Shown here: in pieces, positions 17,862 through 27,556 of the stretch
Position numbering within the stretch: position 1 is the stretch's first letter
Layout: every line of letters starts with the position of its first letter
Assembly (NCBI RefSeq): GCF_009649635.1
Contig: NZ_WJII01000001.1
Coordinates: 806,001-870,000, forward strand
Length of the DNA stretch: 64,000 nucleotides
Direction of reading: 5' to 3'
DNA from: Microbacterium sp. SYP-A9085
Lineage (GTDB): Bacteria > Actinomycetota > Actinomycetes > Actinomycetales > Microbacteriaceae
Notes under the pieces: model-generated
What the model was told of the DNA's origin: nothing
Database searches by the model: none
What the model saw: only the letters and a program-made list of their open reading frames with translations
Translations under genes and position numbers: made by a program

Positions 17862-18890
17862 ATGAGCAACACGGAGGTCGACCCGCAGGAGGTCGTGTGC
17901 CGCGATGGCGGGCTGCCCGGGCCACGATCGGAACGCGCTGAGGGCGCGCCCGTCGAGATCATCGAGGCCCGCGAGGTGCCGCTCGGCGGCCCGCGCGCGA
18001 TGACCGTGCGGCGCACCCTGCCGCAGCGCCAGCGCTCCATGATCGGCGCGTGGTGCTTCGCCGACCACTACGGCCCCGACGATGTGTCGGCGACGGGTGG
18101 GATGGATGTCGCCCCCCACCCGCACACCGGCTTGCAGACCGTGAGCTGGCTGTTCGAGGGCGCCATCGACCACATTGACTCGGGCGGGAACACCGGCCGG
18201 GTGCTCCCCGGCCAGCTGAACCTGATGACGGCTGGGCACGGCATCTGCCACAGCGAGGTGTCCACCGCCGAGACGACGATGCTGCACGGCGTCCAGCTGT
18301 GGCTGGCCCTGCCGGACGCCGTCCGCGACGCCCTGCCGCGCCGCTTCCAGCACTACGAGCCGGCGCCGGTCGCGTTCGACGGCGGCTCGGCGCTCGTGTT
18401 CCTGGGCGACCTGCTGGGCGCGGTATCCCCGGTCGACGTGCACTCGCCGCTGGTCGCCGCCGAGATCCGCCTCGACGCGGCCGCGACCTTCGAGCTCGCC
18501 GTCGACCCGGGGTATGAGCACGGCGTGCTCGTGGATGCCGGGGATGTCACGCTGGAAGGGGTGCCGGTGCCGCGCGCGGCGATCGGGTACACCGGGATCG
18601 GCAGCGACCGGCTGCGGATCCGCAACGAGGGCACCACTCCGGCGCGAATCGTGCTGATCGGGGGCGCGCCGTTCGGCGAGGACATCGTGATGTGGTGGAA
18701 CTTCGTCGGCCGCGACTCGGACGAGATCGCCCGCTACCGCCGGGAGTGGCAGGACGAGGGCGAGCGGTTCGGCCGCGTCGACGGGTATGTGGGCCACGAC
18801 CCCCACGGGCTCACCCGACTGCCGGCCCCGGCGCTGCCCGGTGTGCGGCTGCGCCCGCGGCAGAACCGCCCGCCGCACGTGCAGGGGTAG
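17862..18890 (+). CDS. Pirin family protein
   Basis: A 342-residue bicupin. The N-terminal cupin has the metal ligands of pirin: APHPHTGLQTVSW (two His) and GHGICHSE (His and Glu), near residues 85 and 130. The C-terminal cupin spans about 190-290. Pirins are iron proteins, some with quercetinase activity. The final 50 residues (about 293-342) extend beyond the usual family core and are Pro/Arg-rich. GGATGGAGGC precedes the ATG. Neighbours give no pathway. Confidence 0.88.
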   Translation: MSNTEVDPQEVVCRDGGLPGPRSERAEGAPVEIIEAREVPLGGPRAMTVRRTLPQRQRSMIGAWCFADHYGPDDVSATGGMDVAPHPHTGLQTVSWLFEGAIDHIDSGGNTGRVLPGQLNLMTAGHGICHSEVSTAETTMLHGVQLWLALPDAVRDALPRRFQHYEPAPVAFDGGSALVFLGDLLGAVSPVDVHSPLVAAEIRLDAAATFELAVDPGYEHGVLVDAGDVTLEGVPVPRAAIGYTGIGSDRLRIRNEGTTPARIVLIGGAPFGEDIVMWWNFVGRDSDEIARYRREWQDEGERFGRVDGYVGHDPHGLTRLPAPALPGVRLRPRQNRPPHVQG

Positions 18891-18937
18891 CCCGGCGCGG
18901 CAGCGGACCGGCGACTCCTCAGGCCGGGGCCGACTCG

Positions 18938-20191
18938 TCAGGCCGCGGCATCCCCAGCCGGCTGCCGGGCGAACCGCAGCGCGGCCATCGCGGCGCGGCG
19001 GCCGGCGCGGGTCGCGCCCAGGGTCGAGGCGGAGGCGCCGTATCCCGCGAGGAAGAGCCCCGGCATCCGCGGAACGGTGACGCCGTCATCCCCCATCAGG
19101 ATGCCGCCGGTGCGCTCGCGGACACCGAGGCCGCGCAGGTGCGGCACGTGCGGACGGAACCCGGTCGCCCACAGCACCGTGTCGATCGGGGTCTCCCAGA
19201 GCGCGTCTCCGCCCGTCCCGGTGCCCGGCGCGTCGCCGTCCCGGGTTTCCTCGGCGACCCGGATGCGCCGGGCGCCGGGGCGACCGGGCAGGGTGGCCGG
19301 CTGCCCGGCGAGCCGGTCCGCCGGACCCTGGCTCGGGTAGCCGGTCCCGTCCGGTCCCGGCCCGTCGAGCACGGCGCCGTGCGCGGTGAAGTGCACGAGC
19401 GGGCCGCGGCTCACGAGCAGTCCCGACGCGATGTCGGGGGCGTACAGGTCGTGCAGCGGGATGCCGGTCGCCGCCGACACCGACAGCGGTGGCAGCCCCT
19501 GTCGCGTGCGCGCCGACACCGAGCGCTCGACATCCAGCCCCCACTGCGCGTCGAACCTCCGCGCGGTCCACTGGGGTGTACGCCGGGTCGTCCACACCGG
19601 ATCGGCGCCGTGTGCGGCCAGCTGCTGGATGAACTGGAGCGCCGAGGTGCCCCCGCCCACCACCAGCACCCGTTCGCCGCGGAACTCCTGCGCCGACCGG
19701 AAGTCGCGGGTGTGCAGCCGGCGCCCGAGGAACCGGTCGATGCCCGGGTAGTGCGGGATGTACGGGCTGTCCCACGTCCCGGTCGCGCTGATCACGGATG
19801 CCGCGGCCACCCGTCCCCGATCGGTCACCACCGCGAACCCGTCGACGTCGTGTGTGACCGCGGTCACCCGAACCGGGCGCAGCACCGGCAGCGCGAACCG
19901 ATGCTCGTAGGCGCCGTAGTAGCGGGGGACGATCCGGTTCGCGGGCTCCGCCGGGTCGGGGTCGTCCAGCGGCGCGGCCGGCAGCGGGTGGATGCCGTGC
20001 GCTCCCCCGAAGGTCAGCGAATCCCAACGGTGGCGCCAGGCGCCGCCCGGCCCGTCGTTCGCGTCGAGGACGACGAAGTCCTCCCACGGGACGAGGCCGC
20101 GGGCGGAAAGGTAGTAGGCCGCCGACAGTCCGGCCTGTCCTGCGCCGATCACGACGACCCGCAGCATCCGTCCGTCGAACACGTCGTCCAT
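18938..20191 (-). CDS. Flavin-containing monooxygenase / NAD(P)-binding oxidoreductase
   Basis: A 417-residue FAD protein. The FAD fingerprint VVVIGAGQAGLSAAYYL is near residue 12, a second NAD(P) fingerprint VLVVGGGTSALQFI is near 175, and the ATG motif ISATGTWDSPYIP lies between. It resembles CzcO/FMO-like monooxygenases, which oxidise heteroatoms or ketones; the substrate is unknown. An Arg/Gly/Pro-rich insert near residues 275-325 is probably a surface loop. Confidence 0.86.
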   Translation of the reverse strand: MDDVFDGRMLRVVVIGAGQAGLSAAYYLSARGLVPWEDFVVLDANDGPGGAWRHRWDSLTFGGAHGIHPLPAAPLDDPDPAEPANRIVPRYYGAYEHRFALPVLRPVRVTAVTHDVDGFAVVTDRGRVAAASVISATGTWDSPYIPHYPGIDRFLGRRLHTRDFRSAQEFRGERVLVVGGGTSALQFIQQLAAHGADPVWTTRRTPQWTARRFDAQWGLDVERSVSARTRQGLPPLSVSAATGIPLHDLYAPDIASGLLVSRGPLVHFTAHGAVLDGPGPDGTGYPSQGPADRLAGQPATLPGRPGARRIRVAEETRDGDAPGTGTGGDALWETPIDTVLWATGFRPHVPHLRGLGVRERTGGILMGDDGVTVPRMPGLFLAGYGASASTLGATRAGRRAAMAALRFARQPAGDAAA

Positions 20192-20238
20192 GCCGACGAC
20201 AGCGTCCGCGGACTACTTTTTATTCCACTGAATACATT

Positions 20239-20631
20239 TCAGCGCCGCCGCTTGGGGCGCAGGATGATGCCCAGGAACCAGTTGATCAGCGTGATGATCA
20301 GCGCCGCGACCACGCCCCACCAGAACGACTCGATCCGCAGCCCCCAGTCCCACCAGTGCGTGAGCCACGCGGTGATCCACAGCAGCAGACCGTTCACGAC
20401 GAGCGAGATGAGCCCGAGCGTGATGATGTACAGGGGGAAGGCGACGATCCGGATGATCGTGCCGATGATGGTGTTCACGATCGCGAAGATCGCGGCGACG
20501 GCCAGCAGCGTGAGGATCAGCTGCAGCGTCTCGCGGGGGGCGAACGGGATGACGGTCACGGTGAGGGCCGGGATCAGCGTCACGACCCAGATCGCGAAGG
20601 CATTGATCACGACGCGGATGAGGAATCGCAT
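20239..20631 (-). CDS. Phage holin superfamily IV-like membrane protein
   Basis: A 130-residue protein with four hydrophobic segments (about 8-28, 36-60, 66-90 and 103-122) and the family end LIITLINWFLGIILRPKRRR. This is the widespread chromosomal four-helix family named after mycobacterial phage holins; no phage genes are nearby, so a housekeeping membrane role is more likely than lysis. CAGACT lies six bases ahead of the ATG, consistent with a leaderless transcript. Confidence 0.85.
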   Translation of the reverse strand: MRFLIRVVINAFAIWVVTLIPALTVTVIPFAPRETLQLILTLLAVAAIFAIVNTIIGTIIRIVAFPLYIITLGLISLVVNGLLLWITAWLTHWWDWGLRIESFWWGVVAALIITLINWFLGIILRPKRRR

Positions 20632-20719
20632 CCGGTCAGTCTGGCACGGCGCACGTTGCCGCGGCTACGGCTGTGCGCGGAGCGGCGGGCAGGGGCGGGT
20701 GCCCTCGTAGACTCGGGGG

Positions 20720-21826
20720 GTGACCGAAGACGTTCCCGTCCGCATCCGCCCCGAGATAGCCGCGCTGCCCCCGTACCGGCAGGGCAAGCAGGCCGGCGCC
20801 GATGCGTTCAAGCTCTCCAGCAACGAGAACCCGTACGAACCGCTGCCCGCGGTGGTCGAATCGCTGCGCCGCACCGTCGGGGTCAACAGGTATCCGGATG
20901 CCACGGCCGCCCGCCTGCGGCAGCGGCTCGGCGAGCGGTTCGGCGTGCAGCCGGACGAGGTGCACATCGGCGCCGGCAGCGTCTCGATCCTCTCGCAGCT
21001 GATGCTGGCGGCCGCGGGGCCCGGCGACGAGGTCGTCTATGCCTGGCGCTCGTTCGAGGCCTACCCGGGGCTTGTCCTGATCGCCGGCGCGACCCCCGTC
21101 GAGGTGCCGCTGACCGCCGACGCGCGCCACGACCTGGACGCCATGGCGGCGGCCGTCACCGAGCGCACCCGCGCCGTCATCGTGTGCAGCCCGAACAACC
21201 CGACCGGCCCGATCGTCACGCAGGCCGAGTTCGACACGTTCCTCGCGAAGATCCCGCGCGACCTGCTCGTTGTGCTCGACGAGGCGTACGCCGAGTTCGT
21301 CACCGACCCGGGTGCCGTCGACGGCCTGGTCAAGCTCGGCCGCGACGACCACCCGAACGTCGTCGTGCTGCGCACGTTCTCCAAGGCGTACGGCCTGGCC
21401 GGGCTGCGCGTCGGCTACGCGATCGGGCACCGGCGGATCCTGGACGCCGCCCGGGCCACCGCTGTGCCGCTGTCGGTCACCGCGCAGTCCGAGGAGGCGG
21501 CGCTGGCGAGCTTGGATGCCGAGGCCGAACTCCTCGCCCGCGTGCGCACCATCGGCGAGCGCCGGGACCGGCTCGCCGCGGCCCTGCGCGCGCAGGGGTG
21601 GGACATCCCGGTCGCGCAGGGGAACTTCGTGTGGCTGCGCACCGGAGCGCAGACGATGGATGTCGCGGCGCGCTTCGAGGAGGGCGGCTGCATCGTGCGA
21701 CCGTTCGCCGGGGACGGCATCCGGATCTCTGTCGGCGAAGAGGAGTCTGTAGACCGCGTACTACGAATAGCGCAGACCGTTGTGGGCGGTCTTGCAGAGG
21801 GTCGCGCGGGAGGCCGGTTAGCGTAG
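20720..21826 (+). CDS. hisC: Histidinol-phosphate / aromatic amino acid aminotransferase
   Basis: A 368-residue class I/II PLP aminotransferase. The PLP Lys is in [17 protein letters not shown] near residue 223, and SPNNPTGP and [11 protein letters not shown] are family motifs. The N-terminal [15 protein letters not shown] resembles actinobacterial aromatic aminotransferases (Pat), so phenylalanine/tyrosine transamination is as likely as histidine synthesis. Next to branched-chain dehydrogenase genes, it could also supply 2-oxoacids. The GTG start has TAGACT six bases upstream (leaderless). Confidence 0.85.
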   Translation: MTEDVPVRIRPEIAALPPYRQGKQAGADAFKLSSNENPYEPLPAVVESLRRTVGVNRYPDATAARLRQRLGERFGVQPDEVHIGAGSVSILSQLMLAAAGPGDEVVYAWRSFEAYPGLVLIAGATPVEVPLTADARHDLDAMAAAVTERTRAVIVCSPNNPTGPIVTQAEFDTFLAKIPRDLLVVLDEAYAEFVTDPGAVDGLVKLGRDDHPNVVVLRTFSKAYGLAGLRVGYAIGHRRILDAARATAVPLSVTAQSEEAALASLDAEAELLARVRTIGERRDRLAAALRAQGWDIPVAQGNFVWLRTGAQTMDVAARFEEGGCIVRPFAGDGIRISVGEEESVDRVLRIAQTVVGGLAEGRAGGRLA

Positions 21827-21830
21827 AACG

Positions 21831-23009
21831 GTGCTCTCCACCGACGACGCCACGGCTGCCGACTCCACGGACGCCGATCCGACCGGCCCGGCCGAGCCCG
21901 GACTGGTCCGGATCCTGACCGCGGACGGGACGTTCGCGCCCACGGCCGCCGCCGAACCGTATCTCGACCTCGTCGGCCGGCTCGCCGACGCCGATCTCGA
22001 GCAGTTCTACCGCGACATGGTCGTGGTGCGGGCGTTCGACACCCAGGCCACGAACCTGCAGCGGCAGGGGCAGCTCGCCCTCTGGCCGCCCAGCCGCGGG
22101 CAGGAGGCGGCGCAGGTCGGCTCCGCCCGCGCCGCGCGCGCCCAGGACCACGTCTTCCCGTCGTATCGCGAGCACGTCGTGTGCACGATCCGCGGCGTGG
22201 ATCCGCTGGACATCATCCGGCTGATGCGCGGCATGACGCACGGCGGGTGGGATCCGTACGACCCCGCCCGCGGCAACACGCACCTCTACACGCTCGTGCT
22301 CGGATCGCAGACCCTGCACGCCACCGGCTTCGGGATGGGCCTCGTCTTCGACGGGCGCACCGGGACGGGGGATGTCGACAGCGACGAGGCCGTCATCGTC
22401 TACTACGGCGACGGCGCGTCCAGCCAGGGCGACGTGCACGAGGCGATGGTGTTCGCAGCCAGCTACCAGGTGCCGCAGGTGTTCTTCCTGCAGAACAACC
22501 AGTGGGCGATCTCGGTGCCCGTCGCGACGCAGGCGCGGGTGCCGCTCGTGCACCGCGGTGCCGGGTACGGCATCCCGTCCATCCGCGTGGACGGCAACGA
22601 CGTGCTCGCCAGCTACGCGGTGACCCGGCGGGCACTGGACGAGGCGCGCAGCGGCGCCGGCCCCCGCGCGATCGAGGCGGTCACGTACCGGATGGGCGCC
22701 CACACCACGAGCGACGATCCGACGAAGTACCGCACCGGCGACGAAGAGGCATCCTGGGCGCAGCGCGACCCGATCGCCCGGATGCGCGCGTACCTGCGCG
22801 GGCGCGGCGCGTCCGACGCCTTCTTCGACGAGGTGGATGCCGAGGCCGCGGCGGGCGCGGCATCCATCCGCGAGCGCACCACGGCCCTCGGCGCGGTGCC
22901 CACCTCCACGATGTTCGACCACGTCTACTCCGAGCCGCACCCGCTGGTCGAGCGGCAGCAGCAATGGCTCGCCGACTACGAGGCATCCTTCCAGGAGGGC
23001 ACCCGATGA
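21831..23009 (+). CDS. bkdA: 2-oxoacid dehydrogenase E1 alpha (branched-chain type)
   Basis: A 392-residue thiamine-diphosphate subunit that decarboxylates a 2-oxoacid with E1 beta. The motif YYGDGASSQGDVHEAM with FLQNNQWAISVP binds the cofactor, and the phosphorylation-loop region YRMGAHTTSDDPTKYR is clear. The pattern fits branched-chain 2-oxoacid or pyruvate E1. Although only four bases after the aminotransferase stop, the GTG has its own TAGCGT box six bases upstream, so a second leaderless promoter is likely. Confidence 0.93.
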   Translation: MLSTDDATAADSTDADPTGPAEPGLVRILTADGTFAPTAAAEPYLDLVGRLADADLEQFYRDMVVVRAFDTQATNLQRQGQLALWPPSRGQEAAQVGSARAARAQDHVFPSYREHVVCTIRGVDPLDIIRLMRGMTHGGWDPYDPARGNTHLYTLVLGSQTLHATGFGMGLVFDGRTGTGDVDSDEAVIVYYGDGASSQGDVHEAMVFAASYQVPQVFFLQNNQWAISVPVATQARVPLVHRGAGYGIPSIRVDGNDVLASYAVTRRALDEARSGAGPRAIEAVTYRMGAHTTSDDPTKYRTGDEEASWAQRDPIARMRAYLRGRGASDAFFDEVDAEAAAGAASIRERTTALGAVPTSTMFDHVYSEPHPLVERQQQWLADYEASFQEGTR

Positions 23010-24037
23010 GCGGGACATCCACCGCCACGTCCGTCGGCGAGCCCACCGACCAGGCGCCGGGGGCCGTGACGATGCCGTTCGCGAAGGCGCTGAACGAGGG
23101 CCTGCGCCGTGCGATGACCGACAGCGACCGCGTGCTGCTGATGGGCGAGGACATCGGGCGGCTCGGCGGCGTGTTCCGGGTCACCGAGGGGCTCCAGGCC
23201 GCGTTCGGCGAGCGTCGGGTGCTGGACACGCCGCTGGCCGAGTCCGGGATCGTCGGCACCGCGATCGGGCTGGCGATGGCGGGATTCCGTCCCGTCGTGG
23301 AGATCCAGTTCGACGGCTTCGTGTTCCCCGCGTTCGACCAGATCACGACGCAGCTGGCCAAGCTCACGAACCGGCACGGCGGTGCGGTGCGGATGCCGGT
23401 CGTCATCCGGATCCCGTACGGCGGGCACATCGGCGCCGTCGAGCACCACCAGGAGAGCCCGGAGACGTACTTCGCGCACACGCCCGGGCTGCGGGTCGTC
23501 TCGCCGTCGACGCCGCACGACGCGTACTGGATGATCCAGGAGGCCATCGCCAGTGACGACCCGGTGATCTTCCTCGAGCCGAAGGCGAAGTACTGGCAGA
23601 AGGGCGAGGTCGACACCGCCGCGCCGGCGCTGCCGCTGCACGCGTCGCGCATCGTGCGCCGCGGCACGGATGTCACCCTCGTCGGCCACGGCGCGATGGT
23701 GACGACGCTGCTGCAGGCCGCCGCGCTCGCCGAGGGCGAGGGCACGTCGTGCGAAGTCGTCGACCTGCGCTCGCTGTCGCCGGTCGACTACGGGCCGCTG
23801 CTGGACTCGATCCGCCGCACCGGCCGGATGGTGTACGCGCAGGAGGCGCCGGGCTTCGTCTCGGTGGGCAGTGAGGTCGCCGCCACCGTGATGACGGAGG
23901 CGTTCTACGCGCTGGAGGCGCCCGTGCTGCGGGTGTCGGGCTTCGACACGCCGTTCCCACCCGCCAAGCTGGAGGGCGTGTACCTGCCCGATCCGGACCG
24001 CATCCTCGAGGCCGTCGACCGCGTCCTCGCCTACTGA
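23006..24037 (+). CDS. bkdB: 2-oxoacid dehydrogenase E1 beta
   Basis: A 343-residue partner of E1 alpha. Typical segments are [53 protein letters not shown] and the C-terminal [18 protein letters not shown]. The start overlaps the E1 alpha stop (ATGA), so the two chains are translated together in equal amounts. Confidence 0.93.
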   Translation: MSGTSTATSVGEPTDQAPGAVTMPFAKALNEGLRRAMTDSDRVLLMGEDIGRLGGVFRVTEGLQAAFGERRVLDTPLAESGIVGTAIGLAMAGFRPVVEIQFDGFVFPAFDQITTQLAKLTNRHGGAVRMPVVIRIPYGGHIGAVEHHQESPETYFAHTPGLRVVSPSTPHDAYWMIQEAIASDDPVIFLEPKAKYWQKGEVDTAAPALPLHASRIVRRGTDVTLVGHGAMVTTLLQAAALAEGEGTSCEVVDLRSLSPVDYGPLLDSIRRTGRMVYAQEAPGFVSVGSEVAATVMTEAFYALEAPVLRVSGFDTPFPPAKLEGVYLPDPDRILEAVDRVLAY

Positions 24038-24116
24038 CCCCGCACGATGACCACCCCCACCCCCCACCGCCCGCCCCACCGCCCGTCCGACCGCTCGCCC
24101 GACCGCTCGTCCGACC

Positions 24117-24185
24117 GCGAGAGAGCATCTGGCGGACGAGGGTGCGGGAAATTACCACCCTCTCGTCCGTCAGATGCACTCTCGC
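24117..24185 (+). repeat. Palindromic repeat family A, copy 1 (69 bp)
   Basis: Arms beginning GCGAGAGAGCATCTGG and ending CAGATGCACTCTCGC pair with two mismatches and a small bulge around the loop GGGAAATTACC. It sits inside the dehydrogenase operon, between E1 beta and E2, and its right arm ends 31 bases before the E2 start. Confidence 0.85.
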
Positions 24186-24216
24186 CGTGATAGCGCGGGG
24201 TGATGAAGGGAACGAC

Positions 24217-25554
24217 ATGAGCCCCCAGACCTTCCTGCTGCCGGATGTCGGCGAAGGACTCACCGAGGCCGAGATCGTCACATGGCGCGTCGCGCCCGGC
24301 GACGACGTCGCCGTCAACGACGTGCTCGTAGAGATCGAGACCGCCAAGTCGCTCGTCGAACTGCCCTCGCCGTTCGCCGGCACGGTCGGCGAGATCCTCG
24401 TGAGCGAGGGGACGACGGTGGATGTCGGGACGCCGATCATCACGATCGCGACGGGCGCGGCATCCGGACCGGATGTCACGGTCGGGCAGAGCGAGCACGG
24501 CGAACCCGAGTCCGAGCCGGCGTCCGAGGGCTCCGTCCTGGTGGGCTACGGCACCGGCGGACCCGTCGCGTCGCGGCGCCGCAAACCCGCGGAGCGGCCG
24601 GTTGCGGCATCCATCGGCGTCGTCGCGAAGCCCCCGATCCGCAAGCTCGCCCGCGACCTCGGCGTCGACCTCGCCGACGTCACGCCCAGCGGGACCGCCG
24701 GCGAGGTCACCCGTGACGACGTGCTGCGGCACGCGTCGCAGGCCAGCGTCTTCCGCAACATCGCCACGCCGGAGTGGCCGACCGTGCGCGAGGAGCGCAT
24801 CCCGGTGGACGCCGCGCCCGGCGCCGCCGCATCCGACTCCGCCGACGACGCGCACCGGGTCGAGACGATCCCCGTCAAGGGCGTGCGCAAAGCGACGGCC
24901 ACCGCGATGGTGGGCTCGGCGTACAGCGCCCCGCACGTGTCGGTGTGGACGGATGTCGACGCCACCCGCACGATGGAGCTCGTCAAGCGGCTCAAGGCGT
25001 CGCCGGACTTCGCCGACATCAAGGTGTCGCCGCTGCTGATCATGGCGCGCGCCGTGATCTGGGCCGTGCGCCGCACGCCGATGGTCAACGCCGCGTGGGT
25101 CGACGGAGAGGCCGGGGCGGAGATCCGCGTGCGCCACTACGTCAACCTCGGGATCGCCGCGGCCACCCCCCGCGGGCTGCTCGTGCCCAACATCAAGGAC
25201 GCTCAGAACATGTCTATGCGCGAGCTGGCCCGCGCGCTCGAGAAGCTCACCCTGACCGCGCGCGACGGCAAGGCGACGCCCGCCGATCAGCAGGGCGGGA
25301 CGATCACCATCACGAACATCGGTGTGTTCGGGATGGACGCCGGCACCCCGATCATCAACCCCGGCGAGGCCGGCATCGTCGCGATGGGCACGATCCGGCA
25401 GAAGCCGTGGGTCGTCGACGGCGAGGTGCGCCCGCGGTACGTGACCACCGTGGCGGGATCGTTCGACCACCGCGTCGTCGACGGCGACGGGATGAGCCGG
25501 TTCATCGCCGACGTCGCCTCGATCCTCGAAGAGCCCGCGCTCCTCCTCGACTGA
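24217..25554 (+). CDS. bkdC: Dihydrolipoamide acyltransferase E2
   Basis: A 445-residue acyltransferase. One lipoyl domain (residues 1-80, lipoyl Lys44 in ETAKSLVEL), a flexible linker, a peripheral-subunit-binding domain (about 145-180, [14 protein letters not shown]) and a catalytic domain with the active-site His in [11 protein letters not shown] near residue 417 are in order. A single lipoyl domain fits branched-chain E2. No E3 gene is present, so dihydrolipoamide dehydrogenase must be encoded elsewhere. GAAGGGA precedes the ATG. Confidence 0.94.
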   Translation: MSPQTFLLPDVGEGLTEAEIVTWRVAPGDDVAVNDVLVEIETAKSLVELPSPFAGTVGEILVSEGTTVDVGTPIITIATGAASGPDVTVGQSEHGEPESEPASEGSVLVGYGTGGPVASRRRKPAERPVAASIGVVAKPPIRKLARDLGVDLADVTPSGTAGEVTRDDVLRHASQASVFRNIATPEWPTVREERIPVDAAPGAAASDSADDAHRVETIPVKGVRKATATAMVGSAYSAPHVSVWTDVDATRTMELVKRLKASPDFADIKVSPLLIMARAVIWAVRRTPMVNAAWVDGEAGAEIRVRHYVNLGIAAATPRGLLVPNIKDAQNMSMRELARALEKLTLTARDGKATPADQQGGTITITNIGVFGMDAGTPIINPGEAGIVAMGTIRQKPWVVDGEVRPRYVTTVAGSFDHRVVDGDGMSRFIADVASILEEPALLLD

Positions 25555-25626
25555 CGGCCCGCCGGCGCGGCTCGGCCGTCTCGCCCGTCGAGCCGCCGAC
25601 CCTTCGAGCCGCCGGCCCTTCGGACC

Positions 25627-25695
25627 GCGAGAGTGCATCTGACGGACGAGAGGGTGGCTTTTTACCGCATCCTCGTCCGTCAGATGCACTCTCGC
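25627..25695 (+). repeat. Palindromic repeat family A, copy 2 (69 bp)
   Basis: A perfect 24-base stem starting GCGAGAGTGCATCTGACGG, with a 21-base loop containing GGTGGCTTTTTACC. It lies between the E2 gene and the zinc importer, just ahead of the first Zur box. Confidence 0.92.
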
Positions 25696-25716
25696 CGGGA
25701 AGGGGAGCCGGCGTGG

Positions 25717-25731
25717 TGAGAACGGTTCTCA
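25717..25731 (+). promoter_or_regulatory. Zur box upstream of znuA
   Basis: TGAGAACGGTTCTCA is a 15-base palindrome (seven-base arms) that overlaps the promoter of the leaderless znuA transcript, whose -10 TAGGGT begins nine bases later. A near-identical box stands before znuC. Zinc-loaded Zur would block transcription here. Confidence 0.82.
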
Positions 25732-25751
25732 TTAGGCGGTAGGGTGGGGTG

Positions 25752-26675
25752 ATGAGAGCGCGGGGGATCGTCGTGGGGCTGGTCGCGGCATCCCTGCTCG
25801 CGCTCGCGGGATGCTCCGGGACGTCGGGGGATGCCGCGGACGGGCGGATCCGGGTCGTCGCGTCGACGAACGTGTACGGTGCCATCGCGGCGGCGGTCGG
25901 CGGCGACCGGGTCGAGGTCAGCTCGCTCATCGAGTCCGCCGCGCAGGACCCGCACGAGTACGAGGCCAGCGTCCGCGACCAGCTGCGCGTCGCCCGGGCC
26001 GATCTCGTGATCGCCAACGGCGGCGGCTTCGACCCGTTCATGGACGGACTTGTCCACGCGTCGCACACGACGGCAACAGTCATCACCGCCGCGACGCTGT
26101 CGCCCGAGTACCCGGCCGACGGCAACGCCCACGCCGACCACGACCATCCCGCCGGGTTCAACGAGCACGTCTTCTACGACCCCGCAGTGATGGCCACGCT
26201 CGCGCAGCGCATCGCCGCCGACCTCGGAGAGATCGACCCGGACGGACAGGCGGCCTTCACCGCCAACGCGACGACGTTCGCCGCCGGCGTCGACAGTATC
26301 GAGGCGAGCCTCGCGCGGTTGAAGGCCGCCCACGAGGGCACCGGCGTGTTCGTCACCGAGCCGCTGCCGCTGTACCTCACCGACGCCGCCGGACTCGAGG
26401 ACAGGACGCCGCCCGCCTTCAGCGAGGCCGTCGAGGAGGGCCAGGATGTCGCTCCCTCCGTGCTGCTGCAGGCGCTGAAGACGATCTCGGCGAAGCACGT
26501 GGCGCTCGTGATAGTGAACGCGCAGGCGGGCGGGCCGGAGACGGACCGCGTCGCGCAGCAGGCGGTGGATGCCGGCATCCCGGTGCTGCGCTTCTCCGAG
26601 CTGCTGCCGGAGGGCAAGACATACCTGGCGTGGATGGACGAGAACGTCGCCCAGCTCGCCCGCGCGCTGGGCTGA
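25752..26675 (+). CDS. znuA: Zinc ABC transporter binding lipoprotein
   Basis: A 307-residue cluster A-I metal receptor with a lipobox (LALAGC near residue 20). Metal ligands can be placed: His of QDPHEYEAS near residue 71, a His pair region HADHDH near 125 and GFNEHVFYDP near 140, and a late Glu/Asp near the end. A short His/Asp-rich loop is typical of zinc rather than manganese receptors. The ATG is chosen over a GTG three bases earlier because TAGGGT is exactly six bases ahead. Repressed by Zur through the box at 25717. Confidence 0.9.
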   Translation: MRARGIVVGLVAASLLALAGCSGTSGDAADGRIRVVASTNVYGAIAAAVGGDRVEVSSLIESAAQDPHEYEASVRDQLRVARADLVIANGGGFDPFMDGLVHASHTTATVITAATLSPEYPADGNAHADHDHPAGFNEHVFYDPAVMATLAQRIAADLGEIDPDGQAAFTANATTFAAGVDSIEASLARLKAAHEGTGVFVTEPLPLYLTDAAGLEDRTPPAFSEAVEEGQDVAPSVLLQALKTISAKHVALVIVNAQAGGPETDRVAQQAVDAGIPVLRFSELLPEGKTYLAWMDENVAQLARALG

Positions 26676-26706
26676 GTGGCGCCGTCCGCGCGTGACGCGT
26701 AGGCAT

Positions 26707-26721
26707 TGAGAACCGTTATCA
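26707..26721 (+). promoter_or_regulatory. Zur box upstream of znuC
   Basis: TGAGAACCGTTATCA matches the znuA box at 13 of 15 positions. The -10 TAAGGT follows two bases later and the GTG start is six bases after that, so the box covers the promoter core. It shows that znuCB has its own Zur-controlled promoter. Confidence 0.8.
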
Positions 26722-26734
26722 CTAAGGTGGACTG

Positions 26735-27556
26735 GTGGATTCCGAGCAGACCGGCGCTCCCCTCGTCGTCGAGCACGCCGCGCTGCGGCGCGGATCCCGT
26801 GTGCTCTGGTCCGGCCTCGACCTCACGGTGCGGCCCGGCGAGCTGATCGCGGTGCTCGGCCCGTCCGGCTCGGGAAAGACCACGCTGCTGCGCGCGATCC
26901 TGGGCCTGGACCGGCTCAGCGACGGCCGCATCGTCGCGCTCGGCGAGGACGTGCACCGTGCCGGCAGCCGCCGCATCGGCTACATCCCGCAGCAGCGCCC
27001 GCTCCCCCGGGACACCGCGATGCGCGCCCGCGACCTCGTGCAGCTGGGCGTGGACGGGCATCGCTTCGGCCTGCCGATCCCGCGCCGCGGCGACCGGGCC
27101 CGCGTCGACGGGCTGTTGGCGGCGGCGGGGGCGGCCGACTTCGCCGACCGCCCCGTCGGCATGCTCTCCGGCGGTGAGCAGCAGCGGCTGCGGGTCGCGC
27201 AGGCGCTCGCCGACGATCCGAAGCTGCTGCTGTGCGACGAGCCGCTGACGAGCCTCGACCTGGCCAACCAGGAAGCCGTCGTGCGGATGATCGACCGGCA
27301 CCGCCGCGAGCGGCAGGCCGCGGTGCTGCTGGTCACGCACGACATCAACCCGGTGCTCGGCAAGGTCGACCGCATCCTCTACCTCGCCGGCGGGCGGTTC
27401 ACGCTGGGCACCCCGCGCGACGTGCTGCGCAGCGACGTCCTCACCGACCTGTACGGCGCCGCCGTGTTCGTGATGCGCGCCGGTAACCGGCTCGTCGTCG
27501 TGGGCGCCCCGGATGCCGAGGAATCCCACCACCACCACGAAGGCGAGCACGAATGA
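26735..27556 (+). CDS. znuC: Zinc ABC transporter ATPase
   Basis: A 273-residue ATPase with Walker A GPSGSGKTT, signature LSGGEQQRLRVAQAL, Walker B LLLCDEPLTSLD and the H-loop VTHDINPV. Its last dozen residues are His/Glu-rich (EESHHHHEGEHE), an unusual tail that could bind zinc. The GTG is fixed by TAAGGT six bases upstream. It shares an ATGA overlap with znuB. Confidence 0.92.
   Translation: MDSEQTGAPLVVEHAALRRGSRVLWSGLDLTVRPGELIAVLGPSGSGKTTLLRAILGLDRLSDGRIVALGEDVHRAGSRRIGYIPQQRPLPRDTAMRARDLVQLGVDGHRFGLPIPRRGDRARVDGLLAAAGAADFADRPVGMLSGGEQQRLRVAQALADDPKLLLCDEPLTSLDLANQEAVVRMIDRHRRERQAAVLLVTHDINPVLGKVDRILYLAGGRFTLGTPRDVLRSDVLTDLYGAAVFVMRAGNRLVVVGAPDAEESHHHHEGEHE

Noticed and set aside
20239..20631. 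Prophage remnant based on the holin-like protein
   Set aside because: The family is a common chromosomal one and no other phage gene, integrase or att-like repeat is nearby.
21831..25554. Pyruvate dehydrogenase rather than branched-chain complex
   Set aside because: A heterodimeric E1 with single-lipoyl E2 fits branched-chain enzymes of Actinobacteria, which normally use a homodimeric AceE for pyruvate. The choice is likely but not certain from sequence alone.
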